Shown: positions 54,841 to 62,873 of the stretch, in pieces
Numbering within the stretch: position 1 is the stretch's first letter
Layout of the letters: every line of letters begins with the position of its first letter
NCBI RefSeq assembly: GCF_027489515.1
Contig: NZ_JAIXZS010000015.1
Span: forward strand, 1-64,000
DNA from: Novosphingobium sp.
Lineage (GTDB): Bacteria; Pseudomonadota; Alphaproteobacteria; Sphingomonadales; Sphingomonadaceae
Direction: 5' to 3'
Length of the DNA: 64,000 nt
Translations under genes and position numbers: made by a program
The notes under the pieces: model-generated
The model's input: only the letters and a program-made list of their open reading frames with translations
What the model was told of the DNA's origin: nothing
The model's database searches: none

Positions 54841-54945
54841 AAATGCTGTCTTGCCGGAGATAGCCGCCTGTAGGAAAGCACAAAACTTGCCGCAGCGCAC
54901 AAAAGCTGTAAAAGCACGTATGAGGCCCCTGAGAGTGCCCCCATC

Positions 54946-55515
54946 ATGATCAACCGCATCCGCGATATCCGCCGTCAAAAGGGCCTGACCTTGGCCGATG
55001 TCGCCGCACGCTGCGCGCCGCCGACGACTGCCCAGACAATCGGCCGGCTCGAAACCGGCATGCGCTCGCTCTCGCTCGGATGGATGAACCGCATCGCTGC
55101 CGCGCTGGAAGTCGATCCCCAGCTGCTCGTGAAAGCGGAAGTTGACAGCGAGCCGCAGATCATCGCGCGCCTCGGCGCAAGCGGCGCGGAAGCGCTGGCA
55201 AAGCCGATGTCTGCGGTTTTCCCGGTCGGGCCCGGCTCGGCGCAGCTCGTGGTAATGACGGTCGAGACAAGCGCCGGCGAATACCGCGCTGGCGATCAGG
55301 TGTGGCTGCGCCAGATCGGCGCAGAGGATTTCGGGCGCGCGCTCAACCGCGATGTGCTCGCCCCGCGCCCCGGCGGGCGCTTTGCATTCGGCCGCATGAT
55401 CGATCGCGACGGTGACCGCGTCGCCCTGCTGCCACCGGGCATCGGTCAGCGCCAGGTGGTGATCGATCATCCCGCCTGGATCGGTGTGGCCGAATTGCTC
55501 GTCCGCTCGCTCTGA
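54946..55515 (+). CDS. XRE family transcriptional regulator
   Basis: The 189-residue protein has an N-terminal helix-turn-helix of the XRE (Cro/CI) type (INRIRDIRRQKGLTLADVAARC to TIGRLETGMRSLSLGWMNRIAAAL, residues 2-55). The C-terminal 120 residues are beta-rich (SAVFPVGPGSAQLVVMTVE, GDQVWLRQIG) and recall the S24-like or cupin-like sensor part of such repressors, but no Ser/Lys protease dyad is evident. It is divergent from the DUF6456 gene with 135 bases between starts. Target and ligand unknown. Confidence 0.85.
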   Translation: MINRIRDIRRQKGLTLADVAARCAPPTTAQTIGRLETGMRSLSLGWMNRIAAALEVDPQLLVKAEVDSEPQIIARLGASGAEALAKPMSAVFPVGPGSAQLVVMTVETSAGEYRAGDQVWLRQIGAEDFGRALNRDVLAPRPGGRFAFGRMIDRDGDRVALLPPGIGQRQVVIDHPAWIGVAELLVRSL

Positions 55516-55532
55516 TCCTTCGCGCCTTGCCA

Positions 55533-56735
55533 GTGAAGCGCCGCCTGCTGTCGATCTCGACGCTGTATCCCGCCGCCACCCGTCCGGGCTTCGGCCGCTT
55601 CGTCGCGCGCCAGATGGAGGCTCTGGCGGCGCGGGGGGATTGGGACGTCACGGTGATCAACCCGATCGGCCTGCCGCCGCCGCCTTTCAGTGCGCTTGGA
55701 CGCTACAAACCGCTGGCAGTGATCCCACCAGTGGTGGGAGGCGGCCTTGTCACGGTGCACCATCCGCGTTTCCTGCTCGTGCCCGGACTATCGGGCCGCT
55801 TCAATCCATGGGCAATCACCCGCGCCGTCCTGCCGCTGGCGCGAAAGCTCCACCGTGAAGCCCCCTTTGATCTGGTCGACGCGCAGTTCTTCTATCCCGA
55901 TGGCCCCGCTGCCGCCGATGTCGCTGCTGCGCTTGGCCTGCCCCACGCGATCAAGGCGCGCGGTTCGGACATTCACCTCTGGGGCGACCGCGCCGCGGCG
56001 TTGCTGCAGATGCGCCGCGCTGCGCACAGCGCATCGGCGGTGCTGGCCGTTTCAGGCGCCCTCGCGCGCGACATGGAAGCGCTCTGCCTTGCCCCGCCCG
56101 GCGGGATCACCGTGCACTATACCGGTCTGGACCGCGTCCGCTTCCAGCCAGTGCCCCGCGCCGAAGCCCGTGCCCGCCTCGAGCAGAGCCTCCCCAGCCT
56201 AACCCTGCGCCCCGCGGATCGCCTAGCAGTCTGCGTCGGCGCGCTGATCGCGATCAAGGGGCAGGCGCTCGCGATCGAGGCGCTGACCAGCCTGCCCGGC
56301 GATATCCAGCTCGCACTCGCCGGCACCGGCGCGGACGAAGCCGCGCTGCGCGCCAAAGCCGCCGCCCACGGCGTGGCGAGCCGAGTGCATTTCCTCGGAT
56401 CGGTGAGCCACGAGACGCTGCCGATTTTGCTTAGCGCCGCCGATGTGATGGTCCTGCCCTCGGAGCGCGAGGGCCTCGCCAATGCCTGGATCGAAGCACT
56501 CGCCTGCGGCACGCCGCTCGTAATACCGCCGATCGGCGGCGCCGCTGAAGTGCTCGACCGCCCGGCCGCCGGCCGCCTTGCCGATCGCACTCCCGCTGCC
56601 ATCGCCGCTGCCATCACAGACATATTGGCCGCGCCCCCAGCGCAGGCAGACGTCGCAGCCAGCGCGACCCGTTTCAGCTGGGACGCGAATGCAGAGGCAC
56701 TGGCCGGGATCTACGAGAAAGCTGCCAACCGCTGA
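55533..56735 (+). CDS. Glycosyltransferase family 4 protein
   Basis: The ~400-residue GT-B fold protein has the N-terminal acceptor domain (LLSISTLYPAATRPGFGRFV) and the C-terminal donor domain with LAVCVGALIAIKGQALAIEAL, VHFLGSVSHETLPILLSAADVMVLPSEREGLANAWIEALACGTPLV, in which the Glu-x7-Glu motif of GT4 lies. It transfers a sugar from a nucleotide donor, probably for a surface polysaccharide or glycolipid. The start is uncertain: GTG 55533 or TTG 55527, neither with a clear ribosome site. Convergent with secF. Confidence 0.88.
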   Translation: MKRRLLSISTLYPAATRPGFGRFVARQMEALAARGDWDVTVINPIGLPPPPFSALGRYKPLAVIPPVVGGGLVTVHHPRFLLVPGLSGRFNPWAITRAVLPLARKLHREAPFDLVDAQFFYPDGPAAADVAAALGLPHAIKARGSDIHLWGDRAAALLQMRRAAHSASAVLAVSGALARDMEALCLAPPGGITVHYTGLDRVRFQPVPRAEARARLEQSLPSLTLRPADRLAVCVGALIAIKGQALAIEALTSLPGDIQLALAGTGADEAALRAKAAAHGVASRVHFLGSVSHETLPILLSAADVMVLPSEREGLANAWIEALACGTPLVIPPIGGAAEVLDRPAAGRLADRTPAAIAAAITDILAAPPAQADVAASATRFSWDANAEALAGIYEKAANR

Positions 56736-56738
56736 TTT

Positions 56739-56760
56739 CCCCTCCCGTTTACGGGAGGGG
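56739..56760. terminator. Palindromic repeat, bidirectional terminator-like
   Basis: Perfect stem CCCCTCCCGT / ACGGGAGGGG with a two-base loop directly after the glycosyltransferase stop and 19 bases before the end of secF. Same stem core as the element inside dnaE2 at 17033-17054. It can end transcription from both sides, but lacks a good T-run. Confidence 0.6.
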
Positions 56761-56778
56761 CTGGTGCTGGGCCAGAGC

Positions 56779-57756
56779 CTAAGCCCCCTCGCGTGCCAGG
56801 CGCTCCTGCTTCTCCAGCGCGTTCTCGGTTGGCACGAAACTCTTCGAGGTCACCTTGAGCCAGATCAGGATCGGCGCCGCCATGTAGATCGAGCTGTAGG
56901 TGCCGACGAAAATGCCCAGCGTGATCGCCGCCGTAAAGCCGAAGATTACCCCCGGCCCCAAGAGCAGCAGCGCCGTCAGCGTGATCAGCATCGAAAGCGA
57001 GGTCGCCAGCGTGCGGTGCAGCGTCTCGTTCACCGAAAGGTCGAGCAACTCGGGCATCGGCATCTTGCGGTACTTCTTCAGGTTCTCGCGGATGCGATCA
57101 TAGACCACGATCGTATCATTGAGCGAATAGCCAATGAGCGTCAGCAGCGCCGCCACGATGGTGAGGTCGAATTCGAGCTGGGTCACCGCAAACAAGCCCA
57201 GTGTCAGCGTCACGTCGTGGACAAGGCTGAACAGCGCGCCGATACCGAACTGCCATTCGAAGCGCAGCCAGATATAGGCCGCCACCGCCAGCGCAGCGAG
57301 GCCGAGCGATAGCACCGCGCTGTGCCACAGCTCACCCGAAACCTTGCCCGAAACCGAGTCCACGCCGTCCACGCGCGCATCGGCATGCTTGGCCTTGATA
57401 TCCGCCGTGATTGTGCGCGCCATCTTGTCGGACAGGCCGCTGTCGTGGTCGGCGCCTTCCGGCAGCTTCATGCGGATCGAGATCTCGTTCGGCTTGCCGT
57501 AGCGCTGGATGATCGGCTCGCCATAGCCCAGCGCTTCAATCTCCCCGCGCAGCGGCCCGACCGGGGCCTCCGCGCTCTGCGTGAAGGTCACGCGGATCAT
57601 CTGCCCGCCAATGAAATCGACGCCGAGGTTGAGGCCCTTGGTGAACACGAGGCCGAGGCTTGCCGCCATCAGCAGCAGGCTGATCACGTAGAACGGCACG
57701 CGCCAGCGCAGAAACTTGATGTTCGTGTTGTCGGGAACGAGCTTGAGAAGCTTCAT
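56779..57756 (-). CDS. secF: Protein translocase subunit SecF
   Basis: Inner-membrane RND-type subunit that helps SecYEG export using the proton gradient. The 325-residue protein has six helices, a periplasmic loop after the first, and the family motifs GLNLGVDFIGGQMIRV near 45, LTLIGYSLNDTIVVYDRIREN near 225 and FTAAITLGIFVGTYSSIYMAAPI near 285. ATG at 57756 lies 12 bases after the secD stop. Last gene of yajC-secD-secF. Confidence 0.97.
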   Translation of the reverse strand: MKLLKLVPDNTNIKFLRWRVPFYVISLLLMAASLGLVFTKGLNLGVDFIGGQMIRVTFTQSAEAPVGPLRGEIEALGYGEPIIQRYGKPNEISIRMKLPEGADHDSGLSDKMARTITADIKAKHADARVDGVDSVSGKVSGELWHSAVLSLGLAALAVAAYIWLRFEWQFGIGALFSLVHDVTLTLGLFAVTQLEFDLTIVAALLTLIGYSLNDTIVVYDRIRENLKKYRKMPMPELLDLSVNETLHRTLATSLSMLITLTALLLLGPGVIFGFTAAITLGIFVGTYSSIYMAAPILIWLKVTSKSFVPTENALEKQERLAREGA

Positions 57757-57768
57757 GGGGCTGGTTCC

Positions 57769-59376
57769 TTACAGCGCGATTTCGGTGGGCCGCGCCTTGC
57801 GCAGCCACTGGGCGACCCACATGCGGGTCATGGTCACCGCGGTGAACACCGAGGTCGCGATACCGATGAGGAGCACGATGGCGAAGCCGCGCACCGGGCC
57901 AGTGCCAAATGCCGCCATCGACATCGCTGCGATCACGTTAGTGATATTGGCATCGAAGATCGCGCGGCTGGCTTCCTTGTAGCCCATCTCGACCGCCTGG
58001 AACACGCGGCGGCCGCGGTGCCGTTCCTCGCGGATGCGCTCGTTGATGAGCACGTTGGCATCGACCGCCGCGCCGATGGTCAGCACGAAGCCGGCGATGC
58101 CCGGCAGAGTCAGCGTCGTGCCGATCAGCGCCATGATGCCGAGGATCATCAGCACGTTGAACACCAGCGCGATGCAGGCATACATGCCGAACCGGCCGTA
58201 GACAGCAAGGATGAAGGCGACAAGCGCAAGCGTGCCAACCGCCATCGCGATCATGCCCTTGCGGATCGAATCCGCGCCGAGATCAGGCCCGACAGTGCGT
58301 TCCTCGACGACCTTGAGATCGACCGGCAGCGCGCCTGAACGCAGCGAGATGGCAAGGTTGCTCGCCGCCTGCGTGGTGAAGTTGCCGGAGATGACCGCGC
58401 TGCCGCCCAGGATCGGCTCATTGATGTTGGGCGCCGAGAGCACCTTGCCATCGAGGATGATCGCGAACGGCTTGTTGACGTTCTGCGTCGTCAGCTTCGC
58501 AAACCGTGCGCCACCTTCGGTGTTGAAGGTGATCGCCACTTGCGGCTCGTTGGTCTGCTGGTTGTTGGTGACCTGCGCGTTGGTCAGCTGGTCGCCGCGA
58601 ATGCCGCCGAGGCGCTTGACCGCGATCGAACCGACCGGTCCGCCGTCCTTGCCCGCTGCATAGGGCACGATCTCGCTGCCCGGAGGCGCCACGCCGCGCT
58701 GGATATCGCTTTGCAGCGCGGTCGTATCGACCAGCTTGAACTCGAGCTTGGCGGTCTGGCCGAGCAAGTTCTTGAGCGCCTGCGGATCCTGCAGACCCGG
58801 CACCTGCACGACGATGCGGTTGGCGCCCGAACGGATGATCGTCGGCTCGCGCGTGCCCAGCGCGTCGATGCGCTTGCGCACCACTTCGACCGCGGTTTCC
58901 ATCGCCTGTGCCACCGCCTGATCGATGCCCTCCGGCGTCGGCGTCAGCACGAAGCGGTTGCCGTCGATGACGTTGATCGTCCAGTCGCGCGCGCCGGTCA
59001 GCCCCGCGCCATTGGTCAGCGGCAGGATCGCCTCGCGCACCGCGTCAACCTTGGCGGGATCCTCGACAAGGAAGGTCAGCGCGCCGTCTCGGTTGGAGAT
59101 ATCGCTGATGCGGATGTCCGGATTGGCCTGCTTCAGCTTGTTACGAACTGATTCGTCCATGCCCTCGATGCGCTGCTGGCGCACCTGGCTGGGATCGGCT
59201 TCAAGCAGGATGTGGCTGCCGCCAGCAAGGTCGAGGCCCAGATTGACCTTGGGCGCATAGATGCCCGCAGGGATCGTGAAGCCCATGACCGTGGCAATCG
59301 ACGGGGCCGCGGCAAGCGCAGCCAGCAGCGTGATCGCCCAGAGCCAGATCACCTTCCAGCGCGGAAATTCAAGCAT
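57769..59376 (-). CDS. secD: Protein translocase subunit SecD
   Basis: Partner of SecF. The 535-residue protein begins MLEFPRWKVIWLWAITLLAAL, has the large periplasmic domain and the conserved VNLGLDLAGGSHILLEAD near 45, IAMAVGTLALVAFILAVYGRFG, and LPGIAGFVLTIGAAVDANVLINERIREE near 440. The ATG at 59376 is chosen; the frame upstream is not family-like. It follows yajC after 75 bases. Confidence 0.97.
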   Translation of the reverse strand: MLEFPRWKVIWLWAITLLAALAAAPSIATVMGFTIPAGIYAPKVNLGLDLAGGSHILLEADPSQVRQQRIEGMDESVRNKLKQANPDIRISDISNRDGALTFLVEDPAKVDAVREAILPLTNGAGLTGARDWTINVIDGNRFVLTPTPEGIDQAVAQAMETAVEVVRKRIDALGTREPTIIRSGANRIVVQVPGLQDPQALKNLLGQTAKLEFKLVDTTALQSDIQRGVAPPGSEIVPYAAGKDGGPVGSIAVKRLGGIRGDQLTNAQVTNNQQTNEPQVAITFNTEGGARFAKLTTQNVNKPFAIILDGKVLSAPNINEPILGGSAVISGNFTTQAASNLAISLRSGALPVDLKVVEERTVGPDLGADSIRKGMIAMAVGTLALVAFILAVYGRFGMYACIALVFNVLMILGIMALIGTTLTLPGIAGFVLTIGAAVDANVLINERIREERHRGRRVFQAVEMGYKEASRAIFDANITNVIAAMSMAAFGTGPVRGFAIVLLIGIATSVFTAVTMTRMWVAQWLRKARPTEIAL

Positions 59377-59451
59377 CGAACACAGTCTTCCTGAAGGAGG
59401 CCGCACGCATATCGGCGCATGCGCCGCGATATGGGGACGCGGGCCGCGGCA

Positions 59452-59799
59452 TCAATCGTTGGCAGGCGCCGATCCGGCGGGGGGCAGCACGTCGCCGATC
59501 GTCGCCCGCACCGCGCGGACACGGACGTTGGGACCGAGTTCAAGATCGACCGTAGCGTCATCGACCTTGATCACCTTGCCGATGAGGCCGCCCGCAGTCA
59601 CCACTTGGTCGCCCTTCTTGAGCGCAGAGATCTTCACTTGCTGCTCCTTCTGGCGGCGCATCTGGGGGCGCAGGATCAGGAAGTAGAAGATCGCCGCCAT
59701 CGCAACGAGCGGCAGGAACTGAAGGTAGGCCGGCGGTTCGGCAGGCGTGGCAGCCGGCGCGGCGGCGGCAAGGAAGGAAAGCAGGGCAGGACCAGTCAT
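59452..59799 (-). CDS. yajC: Preprotein translocase subunit YajC
   Basis: Small Sec accessory protein. The 115-residue protein has a Pro/Ala-rich start, one transmembrane helix (LPLVAMAAIFYFLILRPQ) and the cytoplasmic part with RRQKEQQVKISALKKGDQVVTAGGLIGKV. ATG at 59799 is used; a GTG lies three codons upstream. The 194 bases between yajC and tRNA-Pro show no further feature apart from the yajC leader. Confidence 0.95.
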   Translation of the reverse strand: MTGPALLSFLAAAAPAATPAEPPAYLQFLPLVAMAAIFYFLILRPQMRRQKEQQVKISALKKGDQVVTAGGLIGKVIKVDDATVDLELGPNVRVRAVRATIGDVLPPAGSAPAND

Positions 59800-59993
59800 G
59801 GCGGACACAGGAACTTTCGCTAAAGGCGGGTCTGGCGCAGGCGGCCAGTATCGGGTGGCGCGCTAGCAGTTTGGCATGGGTTAGGCAACTTTGCGCCCAT
59901 GGCATTTGGCCCGAACGGATTGTGCCTTCCGCAATCGGCGATCAAGAAGCCTTGCCATCCATCCTGACCCTGCCTATAGGCCCGCCTTCCGGT

Positions 59994-60070
59994 CGGGACG
60001 TAGCGCAGCCTGGTAGCGCATCACACTGGGGGTGTGGGGGTCGGAGGTTCGAATCCTCTCGTCCCGACCA
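59994..60070 (+). tRNA. tRNA-Pro (anticodon GGG)
   Basis: 77-base gene. Acceptor stem CGGGACG (59994-60000) pairs with CGTCCCG (60060-60066); discriminator A and encoded CCA end at 60070. D arm AGCGCAGCCTGGTAGCGC, anticodon stem TCACA/TGTGG with loop CTGGGGG giving anticodon GGG, and T arm GGAGGTTCGAATCCTC. It reads CCC and CCU proline codons. The last 25 bases recur at 60170-60194. Confidence 0.96.
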
Positions 60071-60169
60071 ATTATTTCAAGCGGCATTTCTTCCCCCGAA
60101 CGCTGCGCCCAGCCTCCCGGAACCTCCTGAGTCCTTTGATGCGCTGTGCCGCGAGCGGCTCCGCTTGGT

Positions 60170-60194
60170 GGTTCGAATCCTCTCGTCCCGACCA
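60170..60194 (+). repeat. Duplicated 3' end of tRNA-Pro (att-like direct repeat)
   Basis: The 25 bases from GGTTCGAATC to CGACCA are identical to 60046-60070, the T-arm and acceptor 3' strand of the tRNA. The preceding bases do not form the rest of a tRNA. Integrases that insert at tRNA 3' ends leave such a duplication; only 99 bases lie between the copies (60071-60169), with no gene. Confidence 0.8.
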
Positions 60195-60196
60195 AA

Positions 60197-61705
60197 CTAT
60201 CCCTCCCCCTTAAATAGCCCAGCAAACTGCTTCCGCAGCTCGGCTTTCAGCACTTTGCCCATGGCATTGCGCGGGAACTCCGGCACGATGCGGATCGCCT
60301 TGGGCTGCTTGAAGCGCGCGAGCTTTTCCCGCGCGACGGCCTCGATCGCTGCGGGCTCCAGATCAGGCCGCGCCGCCGTCACCACCGCCACCACGCCCTC
60401 ACCGAAATCGGGATGCGGCACGCCGATGATGGCGACATCAGCCACGCCGTCCACTTCTGCGAGCACCATTTCGAGCTCGGCCGGATAGATGTTGAACCCG
60501 CCCGAGATGATAAGGTCCTTCGAGCGGCCCGCGATGGTCACCCGGCCTGTCTCGTCCTTGAAGCCGGTATCCCCCGTCACGAAGAACCCGTCCGGCCCGA
60601 TCGCTTCTGCTGTCGCCTCGGGCCGCCGCCAGTACCCGGCGCACAGGTTCGGCCCCCTGATCTCGATCTCGCCGACCTCGCCCGCGGGCAGCTCCTGCCG
60701 CCCTTCCACGCCGACCACGCGCAGCTCCACGCCCGGCAGCGGGAAACCGACTGTTCCCGGGCTCCGACCTTCGGGCGCATAGGGGTTCGAGGTGATCATC
60801 GCCGCCTCGGTCATCCCGTAGCGCTCCAGAATGCGGTGCCCGGTGCGCGCCTCGATCTCGGTAAAGACCGAAGGCAGCAGCGGAGCCGAACCGCAGATCA
60901 TCAGCCGGATATTGCGCACCGCATCGCGCCCGAAATCCGCCCGCTCGAGCAGCCGCGTGTAGAACGTCGGCACCCCCATGAACACGCTGACCGTTGGCAG
61001 CAGCGCCACGACTTTCGCTGCATCGAACTTGCCCAGCAGATGCACCGTCGCCGCGCTGTAAAGCCCGAGATGCAGCGCAACGAAAAGCCCATGCGCGTGG
61101 AACAGCGGCAGGCTGTGCAGGATGCTGTCGGCATCCGAAAACCGCCAGGTCTCGAACAGCGCCACGACATTCGACGAAAGGTTCCGATGCATCAGCATCG
61201 CGCCCTTCGGCCGCCCCGTCGTTCCGGAGGTGAACAGGATCGCGGCGAGGTCGGTCTCGGCCATGACCTCCACCGTGAGATCGGGCTCAAGCCCGGCCGC
61301 CAGCGCGGGCAGCGATCCCGAACCATCAGGCTCCAACGTCATCCGCAGCGGGACATCACCCTCCGGCACCGGCGTGGCCGAGCCATGCACCAGCAGCACC
61401 GGCTCGGCATCCTCGATCAGCATGGCAAGCTCGCTCGCGGTATAGGCCGGGTTCACCGGCACCGCGATCGCGCCCGAGGCGAGCACTGCCAGATAGGTCA
61501 GCGCAAAGCCGGGCGAGTTTTCCGCCTTGATCATCACCCGGTCGCCGCGCCGAACGCCCAGTTGCTCCAACGCCGCCCGATAGCGCCCGATGGCCGCAGG
61601 CAACTCGCCAAAGGTGCAGACCGCCTCCCCCTGCCACAGCCACGCGGGCTTGGCCTCATGCCCTGCATGACGGGCAAGAAACACGGCAACGAGATTGGCA
61701 TTCAT
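60197..61705 (-). CDS. Acyl-CoA synthetase, malonyl-CoA synthetase (MatB)-like
   Basis: AMP-forming acid:CoA ligase of the ANL superfamily. The 502-residue protein has the P-loop LFTSGTTGRPKGAMLMHRN near 165, FMGVPTFYTRLL near 258 (typical of MatB-type malonyl-CoA synthetases), ERYGMTEAAMITSNPY near 310, TGDTGFKDETGRVTIAGRSKDLIISGGFNIYP near 393-425, and the catalytic Lys in PRNAMGKVLKAEL near 487. ATG at 61705 has GGAGAGGG before it. Malonate or methylmalonate is the likely substrate; other short acids are possible. Confidence 0.88.
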   Translation of the reverse strand: MNANLVAVFLARHAGHEAKPAWLWQGEAVCTFGELPAAIGRYRAALEQLGVRRGDRVMIKAENSPGFALTYLAVLASGAIAVPVNPAYTASELAMLIEDAEPVLLVHGSATPVPEGDVPLRMTLEPDGSGSLPALAAGLEPDLTVEVMAETDLAAILFTSGTTGRPKGAMLMHRNLSSNVVALFETWRFSDADSILHSLPLFHAHGLFVALHLGLYSAATVHLLGKFDAAKVVALLPTVSVFMGVPTFYTRLLERADFGRDAVRNIRLMICGSAPLLPSVFTEIEARTGHRILERYGMTEAAMITSNPYAPEGRSPGTVGFPLPGVELRVVGVEGRQELPAGEVGEIEIRGPNLCAGYWRRPEATAEAIGPDGFFVTGDTGFKDETGRVTIAGRSKDLIISGGFNIYPAELEMVLAEVDGVADVAIIGVPHPDFGEGVVAVVTAARPDLEPAAIEAVAREKLARFKQPKAIRIVPEFPRNAMGKVLKAELRKQFAGLFKGEG

Positions 61706-61771
61706 GGTGCGGCCCTCTCCGGCTGGTCTAGCCCGCCCATAGAGCCGAGCAGGTCCGCCCGCCAAGCCGGA

Positions 61772-62866
61772 TCAGTGCTCGCCCAGCGCCTTCGCCATCA
61801 ACGCATCCATGCGCGGCACGTCGACCGAAAGCACAACCTGCGCCTGCCCTTCATCCAGCCCCGGCCTATAGGCGTCGTGCCAGGTCAGCATGTCGCCGTA
61901 GCCGGCGCCGAAATCCGTATTGAAATCATACCACAGCCGCTCCGACTTCGTGACAATCGAAGGATCGAGCCAGACCGCGACGGCGATCTCGTCCCACATC
62001 GGAAAGCCCGGCTCCATCCGCCGCAAGAATGCCGCGACGGGCGGGCGCGATGCCTTCGCCAGCCGTTCCAGCAGCGCGGGCGAAAGCTGCGTCGCAGTCG
62101 AGGGATCGACCGGTATGATCGTCACCTTGGGCCATGGCGCATGCGCCGCCATGCTCGCCGCCTCGGGATCGAAGCGGATGTTGAACTCGCGCCGCGGCGT
62201 GTTGACGAACTCGCGCGCGAAGTCGGAAGCGGACTTGCCCTCCAGCACCTGCCGCGGCGCAAGGCTCCCGCCCATGATGACAAGCTCTTTCACCAGCGAG
62301 GCAAACTCGGGATCGAGCCGCTGCGCCAAAGCGAGATTGGTCAGCGGCCCGGACGCGATGATCGTCACCTGATGCGGATGCGCGCGCACCGTTCGGATCA
62401 GGAACTGCGCCGCCGGCTCGGCCAGCGCCTTCAACTTCGGGTTGCCCCACGGCAAGTCCACGGGATCGAACGGCCCGTGATAGGGCGGCGTCGACTGCGC
62501 CGTGGGCTCGGCCCACTGCTTCATGAACGCGCCTTTCCACACCAGCTTGCCGTAAAGCGCCTCCCATCGTCCGGTGCGCGCCTCGCTGTTGAGCAGCGGA
62601 AAGGTCGCCCCTTCCGCCACCGGCACTTCGGTGCGGCCGAGCAGTTCCAGCCCGCGAAGCACCATTGCTGTCGCGCGGTTGGCCCAGACATTGCCCGATA
62701 CCGTGGTGATCCCCAGCACCTCGACGTTGGCGTCCTCCAGCAGCATCAGATGCGGGATCGCGAAACCCTCGTCATCGATGATCACCTGCCGCTTCGCCTC
62801 TGCCGCCGCCGCGGGCGCGAGAGCCCCCAGCAGCATCAGGAGCGCAAGTAGGACCCGCCACGCCAT
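61772..62866 (-). CDS. Exported nucleoside-hydrolase-like protein with altered active-site motif
   Basis: The 364-residue protein has a signal peptide (MAWRVLLALLMLLGALAPAAAA) and the inosine-uridine hydrolase fold: VLGITTVSGNVWANRATAMVLRGLELL near 50, IIASGPLTNLALAQRLDPE near 170, IMGGSLA near 197. The N-terminal calcium motif DxDxGxDD reads IDDEGFAIP, so the two last Asp are missing, and the C-terminal HD motif reads WDEIAVAV, with Trp for His. It may act on another substrate or only bind. It starts 7 bases after the S9 peptidase stop, so both are one operon. Confidence 0.84.
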   Translation of the reverse strand: MAWRVLLALLMLLGALAPAAAAEAKRQVIIDDEGFAIPHLMLLEDANVEVLGITTVSGNVWANRATAMVLRGLELLGRTEVPVAEGATFPLLNSEARTGRWEALYGKLVWKGAFMKQWAEPTAQSTPPYHGPFDPVDLPWGNPKLKALAEPAAQFLIRTVRAHPHQVTIIASGPLTNLALAQRLDPEFASLVKELVIMGGSLAPRQVLEGKSASDFAREFVNTPRREFNIRFDPEAASMAAHAPWPKVTIIPVDPSTATQLSPALLERLAKASRPPVAAFLRRMEPGFPMWDEIAVAVWLDPSIVTKSERLWYDFNTDFGAGYGDMLTWHDAYRPGLDEGQAQVVLSVDVPRMDALMAKALGEH

Positions 62867-62873
62867 CAGCGCC

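Noticed and set aside
59974..60225. 83-residue minus-strand reading frame across the tRNA ([10 protein letters not shown] and [10 protein letters not shown])
   Set aside because: These peptides are translations of the tRNA-Pro 3' end and its duplicate; such sequences are a known false gene call.
60413..62851. 812-residue plus-strand open frame
   Set aside because: Antisense of the MatB-like and nucleoside-hydrolase-like genes; composition typical of high-GC shadow frames.
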